Source: JBGSYN01 sp041750975 (GTDB taxonomy: Bacteria; Pseudomonadota; Alphaproteobacteria; Geminicoccales; Geminicoccaceae). Taken from it: a stretch of DNA of 17,642 bases. Positions 7,216 through 14,291 of the stretch are shown here, one piece after another. The DNA is taken from the NCBI GenBank assembly GCA_041750975.1, contig JBGSYN010000121.1, positions 1-17,642 on the forward strand, in the 5' to 3' direction. Under the pieces are notes generated by a model. The model was given only the letters and a program-made list of their open reading frames with translations, did no database searches and had not been told where the DNA came from. The first letter of the stretch is position 1. The number at the start of each line of letters is the position of its first letter. A program made the position numbers and the translations under genes.

Positions 7216-8745
7216 CTATTCGGTAAACGAGATCTCCGAAAGCTGCAGCTCGCTGTTGGTGGCAAGGCTCGGCTGAAACTCGACGCGCGGGCCGACCCGG
7301 CTGAAGCCGACCATGTGATAGAGCATCGCATCCGGCACGATGTCCTGGCGCAGGCGGCGAAACACCTCCTGGTAGAGTTCGTCGCGCTCCTCGCCCACGG
7401 CGACCGAGGCGTCCTCCATCAACTGATCCAGCTCGGGATCGGCAATGTCCGAGCTGATGCCGTCCGAATGATATTTGAAATAGACGGTAAAGCTGGCATC
7501 GCCCGCATTATTGTCATGCATGCTCTGCAACAGGGTCGGCGGCCGGTCCTCGGCATAGGGCTTGTTCGCCATGTCGGCCCATTGCCCGACCTCGACCGTC
7601 TGCAGCTCGACATTGAGACCGACATTGGCCAGCATCGCCTGGATCGCCTCCATCGTCTCGACGGCACCCTGCCACTGGCCGATGCGGCTCACCAGGCGCA
7701 GGGGCGTGTCGACCGCAACGCCATCGGCGCGGGCCGCATCGATCAGCTCCTTGGACTTGGCCGGATCGTAGGGGAAAGGCTCAAGGTCATCGTTGTAGCC
7801 GAGAATGCTCGGTACCACCAATTGCGAGGCCGGCACGATCTCCTCGGACAGGATTGAGCCCCGGATAGCGTCGCGGTCGATCGCGTAATTGATGGCCTCG
7901 CGGATGCGCTTGTCGTCCAATGGCGGGATCTCGGTCGTGAACCGGATGCGCGAGGTCTCGGAGTTGAAATAGCTGAAATCGGTCTCGGGGTCGGTCGCGT
8001 CCTGCTCGGCGATGTTGGGCGCGATATCGGCCTCGCCGGTTTCGACCATGGCGGCCCGGACCGCCGATTCATCGCGCCAGACATAGGTGGCCTTTTCGAC
8101 AGCCGGTGTTTCGCCCCAATAACCGTCGAAGCGCTCGAGCACGACATCGCGTTCGGGGCGCCATTGCGCGAATACGTAAGGTCCCGTACCGACCGGATTC
8201 TGGGTCAGCGAATCGGGTTCGGTATTGGGCGAGACGACGCCGAGCGCACCCATCAGGGTCGGTAGGATCGGCTGCGGTTTTGCCGATTTCACGTCGATCG
8301 TGTGGTCGTCGACGATCTCGACCTCGAGCTCGATGCCGCCGAAATATTTATTGCGGTCCTCGCAAGGAATGTTCTCGTTCAGGGTCCGCTCGATCGAGAA
8401 CTTGGCGGCTTCCGCGTCGAAATCCTCGCCGTCGTGGAACTTGACCCCTTCGCGCAGCTGAAAGCGCCAGGTCTGGGGATCGATCTGTTCCCAGCTGGTG
8501 GCGAGGCGCGGGTTCAAGGCCCCATCGTCCGGATTGATCTCGGTGAAGGTCTCGACCACGTTCTGCTTGAGAACGCGCCCGATGTTCGAGCGGCTGGCAT
8601 TGCAGGGATCCGCGATATCGAGACTTTCGACCGTCACGATCGTAACATCGCGAGCACCTTGCTGCGCTATCGCCGTTCCGGCCATCCCTGCGCCGGCAGC
8701 GCAGCCGAGCGCCATCAACGATGCGGCCCTGAAATTTCTCACCAT
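7216..8745 (-). CDS. ABC transporter substrate-binding protein, SBP_bac_5/DppA-OppA family (cassette 1)
   Basis: The 509-residue periplasmic protein captures the imported ligand and delivers it to the permeases. A signal peptide (MVRNFRAASLMALGCAAGAGM...AIAQ, cut near 27/28) is clear; the Cys inside it is not in a good lipobox. Family landmarks are RLATSWEQIDPQTWRFQLREGVKFHDG (80-106), the VGTGPY motif, RFDGYWG, and DKRIREAINYAIDR. The mature protein has only two cysteines, C48 and C128, at the same spacing as in the cassette-2 paralogue, suggesting a structural disulphide. The ATG at 8745 was chosen over one ten codons upstream because AGGAGG (8753-8758) sits seven bases before it. The gene starts 83 bases after the 2OG oxygenase gene and is followed by the hairpin. 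Ligand class (peptide, opine, amino-acid conjugate or other) is unknown. Confidence 0.94.
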   Translation of the reverse strand: MVRNFRAASLMALGCAAGAGMAGTAIAQQGARDVTIVTVESLDIADPCNASRSNIGRVLKQNVVETFTEINPDDGALNPRLATSWEQIDPQTWRFQLREGVKFHDGEDFDAEAAKFSIERTLNENIPCEDRNKYFGGIELEVEIVDDHTIDVKSAKPQPILPTLMGALGVVSPNTEPDSLTQNPVGTGPYVFAQWRPERDVVLERFDGYWGETPAVEKATYVWRDESAVRAAMVETGEADIAPNIAEQDATDPETDFSYFNSETSRIRFTTEIPPLDDKRIREAINYAIDRDAIRGSILSEEIVPASQLVVPSILGYNDDLEPFPYDPAKSKELIDAARADGVAVDTPLRLVSRIGQWQGAVETMEAIQAMLANVGLNVELQTVEVGQWADMANKPYAEDRPPTLLQSMHDNNAGDASFTVYFKYHSDGISSDIADPELDQLMEDASVAVGEERDELYQEVFRRLRQDIVPDAMLYHMVGFSRVGPRVEFQPSLATNSELQLSEISFTE

Positions 8746-8752
8746 GTATCTG

Positions 8753-8758
8753 CCTCCT
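8753..8758 (-). promoter_or_regulatory. Strong ribosome binding site of binding protein 1
   Basis: AGGAGG on the minus strand with a seven-base spacer to the ATG at 8745. It decides the start against the in-frame ATG at 8775, which lies upstream of the site and lacks one of its own. Confidence 0.8.
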
Positions 8759-8784
8759 GCTTTTATTTCGTCCAACGACTCCTA

Positions 8785-8805
8785 GCGGTCGCCCGCAGGG
8801 ACCGC
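8785..8805 (-). other. Small hairpin between 2OG oxygenase and binding protein 1 genes
   Basis: GCGGTC (8785-8790) and GACCGC (8800-8805) are a perfect 6-bp inverted repeat with a nine-base spacer, in the 83-base gap between the oxygenase stop and the binding-protein start. No T-run follows in the transcribed direction and no convincing promoter is visible in the gap, so read-through from the upstream block is plausible. Confidence 0.35.
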
Positions 8806-8828
8806 AACCACAACTGCAACGATGGGGA

Positions 8829-9635
8829 TCAGGACCACATGATCAGAGCGTCATCGGGCAGCCGGCCGATGAAGGAACTCGCCTGCGCCCGCCATTCGCC
8901 AGGGCGCACATTCTCGACGATGATGTCATGCGGATTGCGGGTATTGATGACGATCACCTCGCCGACCTTTGGGTTGAAGGTGAAGGATTCGGCACCTTCG
9001 ACATAATTCGCATCGAGATTCATGACCCTCGCCGGCCCGCCGCCGGCAGCACCGCCCTCGCGCGGCACGGCGCGATGGTAGGTCGTGGTGTCGCCCGTGC
9101 CGGTCGGCATTTCGAGGTAGAGGTTCCAGCCAAGTTGCTCGGTAATCCCGGCAATGACGTAGCCGTGTGCGGTGTGCGGCGTGAAATCATAGTGCAGATG
9201 GCCGCTCGCGGCCCGTGTCTTGACACCGCCCGCGAAGTAATGCCCGAAGCCTGGTTCCTCGGCGACGCCCACCTGATTGGGCCAGATCTCCTGCAACAGC
9301 GCCAGTATCCGCTCGAGCGGATCGAAGCCCGCCTGTTCGGCAAGGTGGCTCGTGATGGCGTAGGATTCGTCGACAGTGTCGAAATAGCCCTGCTTCGTGT
9401 CGCCGACATAATTCGAAAAATTGGCGCCCAGGAGCGTCATCCTCGAGGTCTGTGCCTCCTTGCCTCTTGCCGCCATCGCCCGAACGCCGTCGCAATAAGC
9501 GGCACACTCCTGCTTTGTGGCAAAATCAGCGATACGGATCGCCGGTACATCGCCCGCCATCAGCGCTCGAAGACTGGCCTCGCTCAGGCCCTGGGCGGCC
9601 TCGCCCCAGTTTTGCACCCTTGTCATGTCGTTCAT
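8829..9635 (-). CDS. 2OG-Fe(II) oxygenase-like protein (putative hydroxylase)
   Basis: The 268-residue cytosolic protein has no signal peptide. Iron/2-oxoglutarate oxygenases hold Fe(II) with a HxD...H triad and 2-oxoglutarate with a downstream Arg. Here H148-Y-D150 lies in SGHLHYDFTPHT, the distal histidine is H236 in NTRNPHDI, and R249 (or R258) follows in GEWRAQASSFIGRLPD. The predicted strand order around them (GWNLYLEM, GEVIVINT, QASSFIG) fits a double-stranded beta-helix. D150 argues for hydroxylation rather than halogenation, since radical halogenases of this fold replace that Asp with Gly or Ala. The ATG at 9635 has AGGAGG (9641-9646) five bases upstream. It lies 31 bases after the Ldh_2 gene and 83 before binding protein 1, so it is embedded in the transporter operon and may act on the imported compound or its product. 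The substrate is unknown; the family call is motif-based. Confidence 0.65.
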   Translation of the reverse strand: MNDMTRVQNWGEAAQGLSEASLRALMAGDVPAIRIADFATKQECAAYCDGVRAMAARGKEAQTSRMTLLGANFSNYVGDTKQGYFDTVDESYAITSHLAEQAGFDPLERILALLQEIWPNQVGVAEEPGFGHYFAGGVKTRAASGHLHYDFTPHTAHGYVIAGITEQLGWNLYLEMPTGTGDTTTYHRAVPREGGAAGGGPARVMNLDANYVEGAESFTFNPKVGEVIVINTRNPHDIIVENVRPGEWRAQASSFIGRLPDDALIMWS

Positions 9636-9666
9636 TAGAGCCTCCTATACCAAGTTCTTTGCACTA

Positions 9667-10737
9667 TTAGCGATCTGCGTGATGTAGATCGAATGGCAAG
9701 CCGAGCCGCCTGCCAATTTCTCGCATTTGGGCGAGAGAGCCGGGGCCTACGGGAATTCCCTCTCGCTGGCGTTCAGCCTCGGACATGGCTGCACGTTGAC
9801 CCGGATAGCGTCCATCAGCTCCCGCAGCTTCGATATAGCGTTCGAACCACTCGCCGACATCGGCTGTGTAGGCATCACCGCTTGTAAGTTGCGGATTGAT
9901 AACGAGCATGAATGCTCCCATCGTTGATGAAGTGCCAGGAGCATCCCGGCGAACTGAACCGCCGAGCAGGCTTCCTGCAAGGCACTGCACGAGCATGGCG
10001 ATGCCGAGCCCCTTGTAGCCGCCGACCGGCAGCACGGCGCCGGCCATACCGATTTCGGGATCGGTCGTCGGTTCTCCGTCCGGGCCGATGGCCCAACCCT
10101 CTGGAATGGCGGTCTTCTCGCGCGCCGCCAGGCGCAGATAGCCGCGCGCGACGACACTCGACGCCATGTCGAAGACCAGTGGCGGTCGGTTGGGCAATGG
10201 CGTCGCAAAGGCGAGGGGGTTGTTGCCGATGACGCGGGCCGTCCATCCGGGCATGGCCATCAAGGGTCCTGTGGACTGACAGATAAAGGCGAACATTCCC
10301 GCCTCCGCCGCGATCAGCACAAAGGCGCCCAGCGCCGCCAGATGTCCGCACTGATGCAAGAGGCATGGCACCATCGGCACGTCTTGTGCAATGGCCAAGG
10401 CCTGACGCACGGCGGCAACGCCGATGACCTGACCGAGCCCGCAATCCCCACGGTATTCAAGAATTCCGTCGTGATAGTCGCCGCTGTGATCGGGCTTCGG
10501 GTTGATGGCACCGGTCAGCAGCGATTCCGCGTATTGTGGGACCCGTGAGACGCCGTGTGTGTCGAAGCCGCGAAGACTGGTGCGGACTAGCACCTCGGCA
10601 GCCACATGCGCGTCATCGTCGGGCATTCCCGTGGCGTTGAAGATGCCGACGCACCAGGACTTCAGGGCATCGCTCTCGTATCGGCATGTTTCAGGCGTTA
10701 CGGTCATGGCATCTGGCCCCAATAGTTCACCGGTCAT
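9667..10737 (-). CDS. Ldh_2-family NAD(P)-dependent oxidoreductase (malate/L-lactate dehydrogenase type)
   Basis: The 356-residue cytosolic enzyme belongs to the family that includes malate and L-lactate dehydrogenases, ureidoglycolate dehydrogenase and the cyclic-imine (piperideine-2-carboxylate/pyrroline-2-carboxylate) reductases. The catalytic-histidine motif is RGFDTHGVSRVPQY with H61. Other landmarks are GHLAALGAF (131-139), GNNPLAFATP (171-180), D190 in VFDMASSVVARG, and the PVGGYKGLGIAMLVQ block (237-251). The ATG at 10737 overlaps the ABC ATPase stop as ATGA, and I prefer it for that reason; an internal ATG at 10707 also gives a normal family N-terminus. The gene is coupled to cassette 2 and followed 31 bases later by the 2OG oxygenase, suggesting both act on what the transporter brings in. 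Direction and substrate (2-hydroxy acid or cyclic imine) cannot be told. Confidence 0.88.
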   Translation of the reverse strand: MTGELLGPDAMTVTPETCRYESDALKSWCVGIFNATGMPDDDAHVAAEVLVRTSLRGFDTHGVSRVPQYAESLLTGAINPKPDHSGDYHDGILEYRGDCGLGQVIGVAAVRQALAIAQDVPMVPCLLHQCGHLAALGAFVLIAAEAGMFAFICQSTGPLMAMPGWTARVIGNNPLAFATPLPNRPPLVFDMASSVVARGYLRLAAREKTAIPEGWAIGPDGEPTTDPEIGMAGAVLPVGGYKGLGIAMLVQCLAGSLLGGSVRRDAPGTSSTMGAFMLVINPQLTSGDAYTADVGEWFERYIEAAGADGRYPGQRAAMSEAERQREGIPVGPGSLAQMREIGRRLGLPFDLHHADR

Positions 10738-12356
10738 GCGACACTCGGGATTTCTTCCCATTTCGGCACGGGAATCGCCGTGACCAGAGCCCGCGTGTAG
10801 GGCTGGGTCGGTGCCTTGAACAGCGCCTCGACCTCGCCCTCCTCGACGAACACGCCCTGGCTCATGACCAGGACGCGATCGGCGAACGAGCGGACGACCT
10901 CCAGATCGTGCGAGATGAAGATATAGGCGAGCCCGAGCCGGTCGCGCAGGTCGGACAGAAGCTCGATGATCTGTGCCTGAATCGAAACGTCGAGGGCCGA
11001 GACTGCCTCATCGCAGATGATCAGTTCGGGATCGCAGGCAAGCGCTCTGGCAATCGCGATCCGTTGGCGCTGACCGCCGGAAAACTGGTGCGGGTAGCCC
11101 TGGGCATGTTCCGGTGCCAAGCCCACCAGGCGCAGCAGTTCCGCCAGACGCTCCGGCCACGCAGCCTTGGGCAGGATGTCGGCATGCACGGTCCAGGGTT
11201 CGGCGATGATCCTGCCGACCCGCATGTGCGGATTGAGCGAGGAGTAGGGGTCTTGGAACACCATCTGGACGCGGCGGCGCTGCTTCAGCAATTCGGCGTC
11301 CTTCATCGCGAAGATGTCGGCGCCCCGATAATGGGCGGTACCCGAAGTCGGCGCTTCGAGCCGCATCAAGAGCTTCGCGATCGTCGATTTACCGGACCCC
11401 GACTCGCCGACAATGGCAAGGGTCTCACCCTTGTGAACCGAAAAGCTGACGCCGCTCACCGCGTGGATGATCTGCCGCCGGGCAACTCCGCCCGGGACAT
11501 GATAATCCTTGGTGAGGTTCTCCACCTGCAGAAGCTTCTCGGCCAACGATTTTAGACTGCGCACCCCTATACCCGGCGCCGCATCGAGCAGCTGTCGGGT
11601 ATAGGGGTGCGTCGGCTTCGAGAAAACGGTCCGGGTCGACCCGGTCTCGACAATACGGCCTTGTTGCATGACCGCGACGCGATCACCCATATGCGCCGCT
11701 ACCGCCAGATCATGGGTGATCAAGATCAGGCCCATGCCGAGATCGGCCGCGAGATCGCGCAAGAGCTGCAGGATCTGCGCTTGGATCGTGACATCAAGCG
11801 CCGTCGTCGGCTCGTCCGCGATCAAGAGCTCGGGCTTGAGCGCCAGCGCCATGGCGATCATGACACGCTGCCGCTGGCCGCCGGAAAATTGATGCGGATA
11901 TTGCTTGGCACGGCGCTTGGCGTCCGCAATGCCGACACGGTCGAGCAGCCGAACCGCTTCCTGCCAGGCTTCGGCTTGACCTACGGACTGATGCGCACAG
12001 ATGCCTTCGGTGATCTGCCGGCCGATCGTGTAGAGCGGATGAAGGTAGGCCAGCGGATCCTGGAAGATCATGCTCATCTGCCGACCGTTGATGGCGCGGA
12101 CAGCTTTCGCCGACATCGTCAGGCGGTCCTGTCCATGGAACAAAATTTGTCCCGAGGTGATTCTGGCAGGCGGGCAATCGAGCAGATCCATGATCGCCGA
12201 CGCCGTGACGCTTTTCCCGGAGCCGCTTTCGCCCAGGATGACCAGAACCTCGCCCGTATCGACATGCAAGCTCACTTCCTGGACGACTTCGACGCTGCCG
12301 TTCGCGGTCTCGAAGGCGACGCCGAGGTTGCGTACCTCAAGCAGGTGCTCGCTCAT
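10734..12356 (-). CDS. Oligopeptide/dipeptide-type ABC transporter, fused DppD-DppF ATPase (cassette 2)
   Basis: The 540-residue paralogue of the cassette-1 ATPase has two nucleotide-binding domains. Domain 1: Walker A GESGSGKS (42-49), Q99, signature FSGGQ (157-161), Walker B LIADEP (178-183), H215. Domain 2: Walker A GESGSGKS (317-324), Q368, signature FSGGQ (425-429), Walker B IICDEA (446-451). Both halves look catalytically complete. The ATG at 12356 overlaps the permease-C stop as ATGA and begins MSEHLLEVRN; the frame stays open 44 codons further up, but that part lies inside the permease gene and is not family-like. Its own stop overlaps the Ldh_2 ATG. Amino-acid similarity to the cassette-1 copy is high but not identical, so the duplication is not recent or the copies were acquired separately. 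Confidence 0.95.
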   Translation of the reverse strand: MSEHLLEVRNLGVAFETANGSVEVVQEVSLHVDTGEVLVILGESGSGKSVTASAIMDLLDCPPARITSGQILFHGQDRLTMSAKAVRAINGRQMSMIFQDPLAYLHPLYTIGRQITEGICAHQSVGQAEAWQEAVRLLDRVGIADAKRRAKQYPHQFSGGQRQRVMIAMALALKPELLIADEPTTALDVTIQAQILQLLRDLAADLGMGLILITHDLAVAAHMGDRVAVMQQGRIVETGSTRTVFSKPTHPYTRQLLDAAPGIGVRSLKSLAEKLLQVENLTKDYHVPGGVARRQIIHAVSGVSFSVHKGETLAIVGESGSGKSTIAKLLMRLEAPTSGTAHYRGADIFAMKDAELLKQRRRVQMVFQDPYSSLNPHMRVGRIIAEPWTVHADILPKAAWPERLAELLRLVGLAPEHAQGYPHQFSGGQRQRIAIARALACDPELIICDEAVSALDVSIQAQIIELLSDLRDRLGLAYIFISHDLEVVRSFADRVLVMSQGVFVEEGEVEALFKAPTQPYTRALVTAIPVPKWEEIPSVA

Positions 12357-13279
12357 CGACGTGGGCGCCTCTTGATCAGCAGCCGCCAGCGCTGTTGCGG
12401 GTCGGTCGCCATCCGCGTCCAATTCGCGAGCATGTTCAAGGACAGCGTCGTCAGCATGATCATGAGACCGGGCCAGAAGGAGAGCCACCAGGCGGTCTGC
12501 AAATAGGGGCGGCCGGTTGCGACCATAGCACCCCAGGTAAATTCAGGCGGCTGAATTCCTAGACCCAAAAAGCTGAGACCCGATTCCGCCAGAAGTACTG
12601 ACGAAAAATCAACCGCACCAATCGTGATCACTGTCGGTAGCACTAAAGGCAAAATATGACGAACCAGAATAACGGGCGTGGATACGCCAAGGGCTTGAGC
12701 CGCATTCACGAAGATACGCTCACGGACTTCGAGGACTTCGGCACGCGTTGTCCGGATATAGATCGGTAGCCGCGCCACCGAGAGGATCATGATGACGTTC
12801 AGAATGCTCGGCCCAAGCACATAGAGGACGATCAAGGCCATCAGCAGTGCTGGAAAGCTGAAGATGATATCGGTCAGGCGCAGGATGATCGTGCCGACCC
12901 AACCGCCGACATAGCCGCTGACGATGCCGAGGATTCCGCCAACCAGCATCGACGCCAGCACCACGCAGCCGGAAATGATGAGGCTGGTCTGTGCGCCGAC
13001 GACGATTCGGGCGACCAGGCTGCGCCCCAGACTGTCCGCACCCAGCACGTAGAGCCAGCCGCCAGCCAAGCTGAAGGGTGGCAGATTGCGTTGATGCAGG
13101 TCGATCTTGGTGGCGAGGTCGCTGAGAAAGAACGGACCTAGAAACGCTACCGACGCCAAGACCAGGAGAAAGATCGCAGCAGCCAGCGCATAAGGATCTC
13201 GGAGCAGCATTTTGGCCAGTATGAGGCGGCCGCTTTGCGGCTTTGCCGATGACGAGGATGTCGCGGTCGGGTTGGCCAT
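12353..13279 (-). CDS. Oligopeptide/dipeptide-type ABC permease, DppC-like (cassette 2)
   Basis: The 308-residue inner-membrane permease is closely similar in layout to its cassette-1 counterpart: a first helix near residues 32-52, the VLGADSLGRSLVARI landmark (about 78-92), the coupling loop EVLEVRERIFVNAAQALGVS and the SGLSFLGLGIQPPEFTWG segment, ending near QRWRLLIKRRPRR. The start ATG at 13279 is three bases after the permease-B stop, and the stop overlaps the ATPase ATG, so translation is likely coupled through the whole cassette. All expected family segments are present. Base composition just inside the gene (about 12540-12720) is slightly less GC-rich than the rest, without disrupting the frame. 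Confidence 0.94.
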   Translation of the reverse strand: MANPTATSSSSAKPQSGRLILAKMLLRDPYALAAAIFLLVLASVAFLGPFFLSDLATKIDLHQRNLPPFSLAGGWLYVLGADSLGRSLVARIVVGAQTSLIISGCVVLASMLVGGILGIVSGYVGGWVGTIILRLTDIIFSFPALLMALIVLYVLGPSILNVIMILSVARLPIYIRTTRAEVLEVRERIFVNAAQALGVSTPVILVRHILPLVLPTVITIGAVDFSSVLLAESGLSFLGLGIQPPEFTWGAMVATGRPYLQTAWWLSFWPGLMIMLTTLSLNMLANWTRMATDPQQRWRLLIKRRPRR

Positions 13280-13282
13280 GGC

Positions 13283-14200
13283 TCAGCTGTGCCGAATTCG
13301 TGGATCGACCAGCGCATAGAGGATGTCGATGACGATGTTGAGAACGAAGATGGCGACGGCGACGACAAGCACGGCCGACTGCACCACGGCGAAGTCGCGT
13401 TGGAAAATCGCGTCGATCAGCACCTTGCCCAGCCCCCTCAAACCGAAAACCGTCTCGACGATGATCGAGCCGTTGATCATGCCCACAGCGAGGTCGCCGG
13501 CGACGGTGATCGTCGGCAGGAGCGAACTGCGCAGGGCATGACCGAAGATGATCTTGCGGTCGCTCAATCCCTTGGCGCGCGCAGTCTTGATGTAGGGTGA
13601 GGACAGGGTGCTGATCATCGCACCCCGGACGATCTGGGTCAAAAGCGCCATCGGCCTGAGGGCCACGATGAAGACCGGCATAATCCAATATTCGACACCG
13701 CCTGTGCCCGAGGTCGGTAGCCAGCGAAGCCATACCGCGAAAACCAGGATGCCGACGATCGCCAGCCAGAAATCGGGAGCGCTGGCGCCGCCGAGCGAGA
13801 TGTTGGTCGCCAAGCGGTCGAAGACCCCATTGGGCCGGCTCGCCGCCAGGCAGCCGATGAGCAGCGAGAAGGTCACGGTGACCAACATGGCGGTGCTGGC
13901 CAGCGTCACCGTCACCGGTGCTGCCTCGAGGACCGCGGTCATCGCCGAACGCTGTTGAGTAATCGATGTGCCGAAATCGAACTGCAGCAGGTCCCGGACA
14001 TAGCGGCCGAATTGGACGATCATCGGATCGGCATAGCCGTGCATCCGGGCGAACTCCTGGCGTTCCTCCACGGTCGCGGTATCCGGCAGATAGAGTGCTG
14101 CGGGATCGCCGGTCATGCGGGTGAGGAAGAAAACGACGACGAGGAGGCCGAGCAGGGCTACCGTGGAATTGAGCGCTCGCCTGATGATGAAGCGGGTAAT
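13283..14200 (-). CDS. Oligopeptide/dipeptide-type ABC permease, DppB-like (cassette 2), probable ATT start
   Basis: The first in-frame ATG (14116, MTGDPAALYLP) would remove the first membrane helix. The open frame continues upstream and encodes FIIRRALNSTVALLGLLVV and the rest of helix 1, aligning with residues 4 onward of the cassette-1 protein. No ATG, GTG or TTG lies between there and the in-frame stop TAG at 14266-14264. The ATT at 14200-14198 aligns exactly with the TTG start of the paralogue, is preceded by AAGGAG (14215-14210) with nine spacer bases, and gives 305 residues, identical in length to the paralogue. The body is otherwise normal: FWLAIVGI, the coupling region PYIKTARAKGLSDRKIIFGH and LRSSLLPTITVAGD, and the C-terminus YALVDPRIRHS. 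Permease identity is firm; the ATT start is strongly inferred. Confidence 0.9.
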   Translation of the reverse strand: MTRFIIRRALNSTVALLGLLVVVFFLTRMTGDPAALYLPDTATVEERQEFARMHGYADPMIVQFGRYVRDLLQFDFGTSITQQRSAMTAVLEAAPVTVTLASTAMLVTVTFSLLIGCLAASRPNGVFDRLATNISLGGASAPDFWLAIVGILVFAVWLRWLPTSGTGGVEYWIMPVFIVALRPMALLTQIVRGAMISTLSSPYIKTARAKGLSDRKIIFGHALRSSLLPTITVAGDLAVGMINGSIIVETVFGLRGLGKVLIDAIFQRDFAVVQSAVLVVAVAIFVLNIVIDILYALVDPRIRHS

Positions 14201-14209
14201 CGCCGAGGG

Positions 14210-14215
14210 CTCCTT
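14210..14215 (-). promoter_or_regulatory. Ribosome binding site supporting the ATT start of permease B2
   Basis: AAGGAG on the minus strand, nine bases before ATT at 14200. It is the only good ribosome site near the 5' end of the frame; none precedes the internal ATG at 14116. Confidence 0.6.
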
Positions 14216-14251
14216 GCTGGTACGCGCCGCTTCGAGTCTTACCAGGAGGCA

Positions 14252-14279
14252 GGCATGAGAGAGCTAGCTCTCTCATGCC
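14252..14279 (-). other. 28-base perfect palindrome/hairpin between binding protein 2 and permease B2
   Basis: GGCATGAGAGAGCT (14252-14265) is followed directly by its exact reverse complement (14266-14279), allowing a 12-bp stem with a four-base CTAG loop. In the transcribed direction it begins 12 bases after the binding-protein stop. No U-run follows. The position matches the hairpin of cassette 1, although the sequences differ. Likely role: protecting the binding-protein mRNA end or reducing downstream expression; operator use is an alternative. Confidence 0.75.
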
Positions 14280-14291
14280 ATGGGCCGAGGA

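Noticed and set aside
9643..9648. TCCTAT/ATAGGA half-sites elsewhere (also near 15867) as further MarR operators
   Set aside because: Only single half-sites are present; the first is part of a ribosome binding site and neither has a matching second arm.
14114..14116. ATG at 14116 as the start of permease B2
   Set aside because: It lies after membrane helix 1, has no ribosome site, and makes the protein 28 residues shorter than its paralogue.
12720..14276. 518-codon minus-strand frame overlapping both cassette-2 permeases
   Set aside because: It is the wrong frame of the permease genes; its product is Arg/Pro/His-rich and lacks membrane helices.
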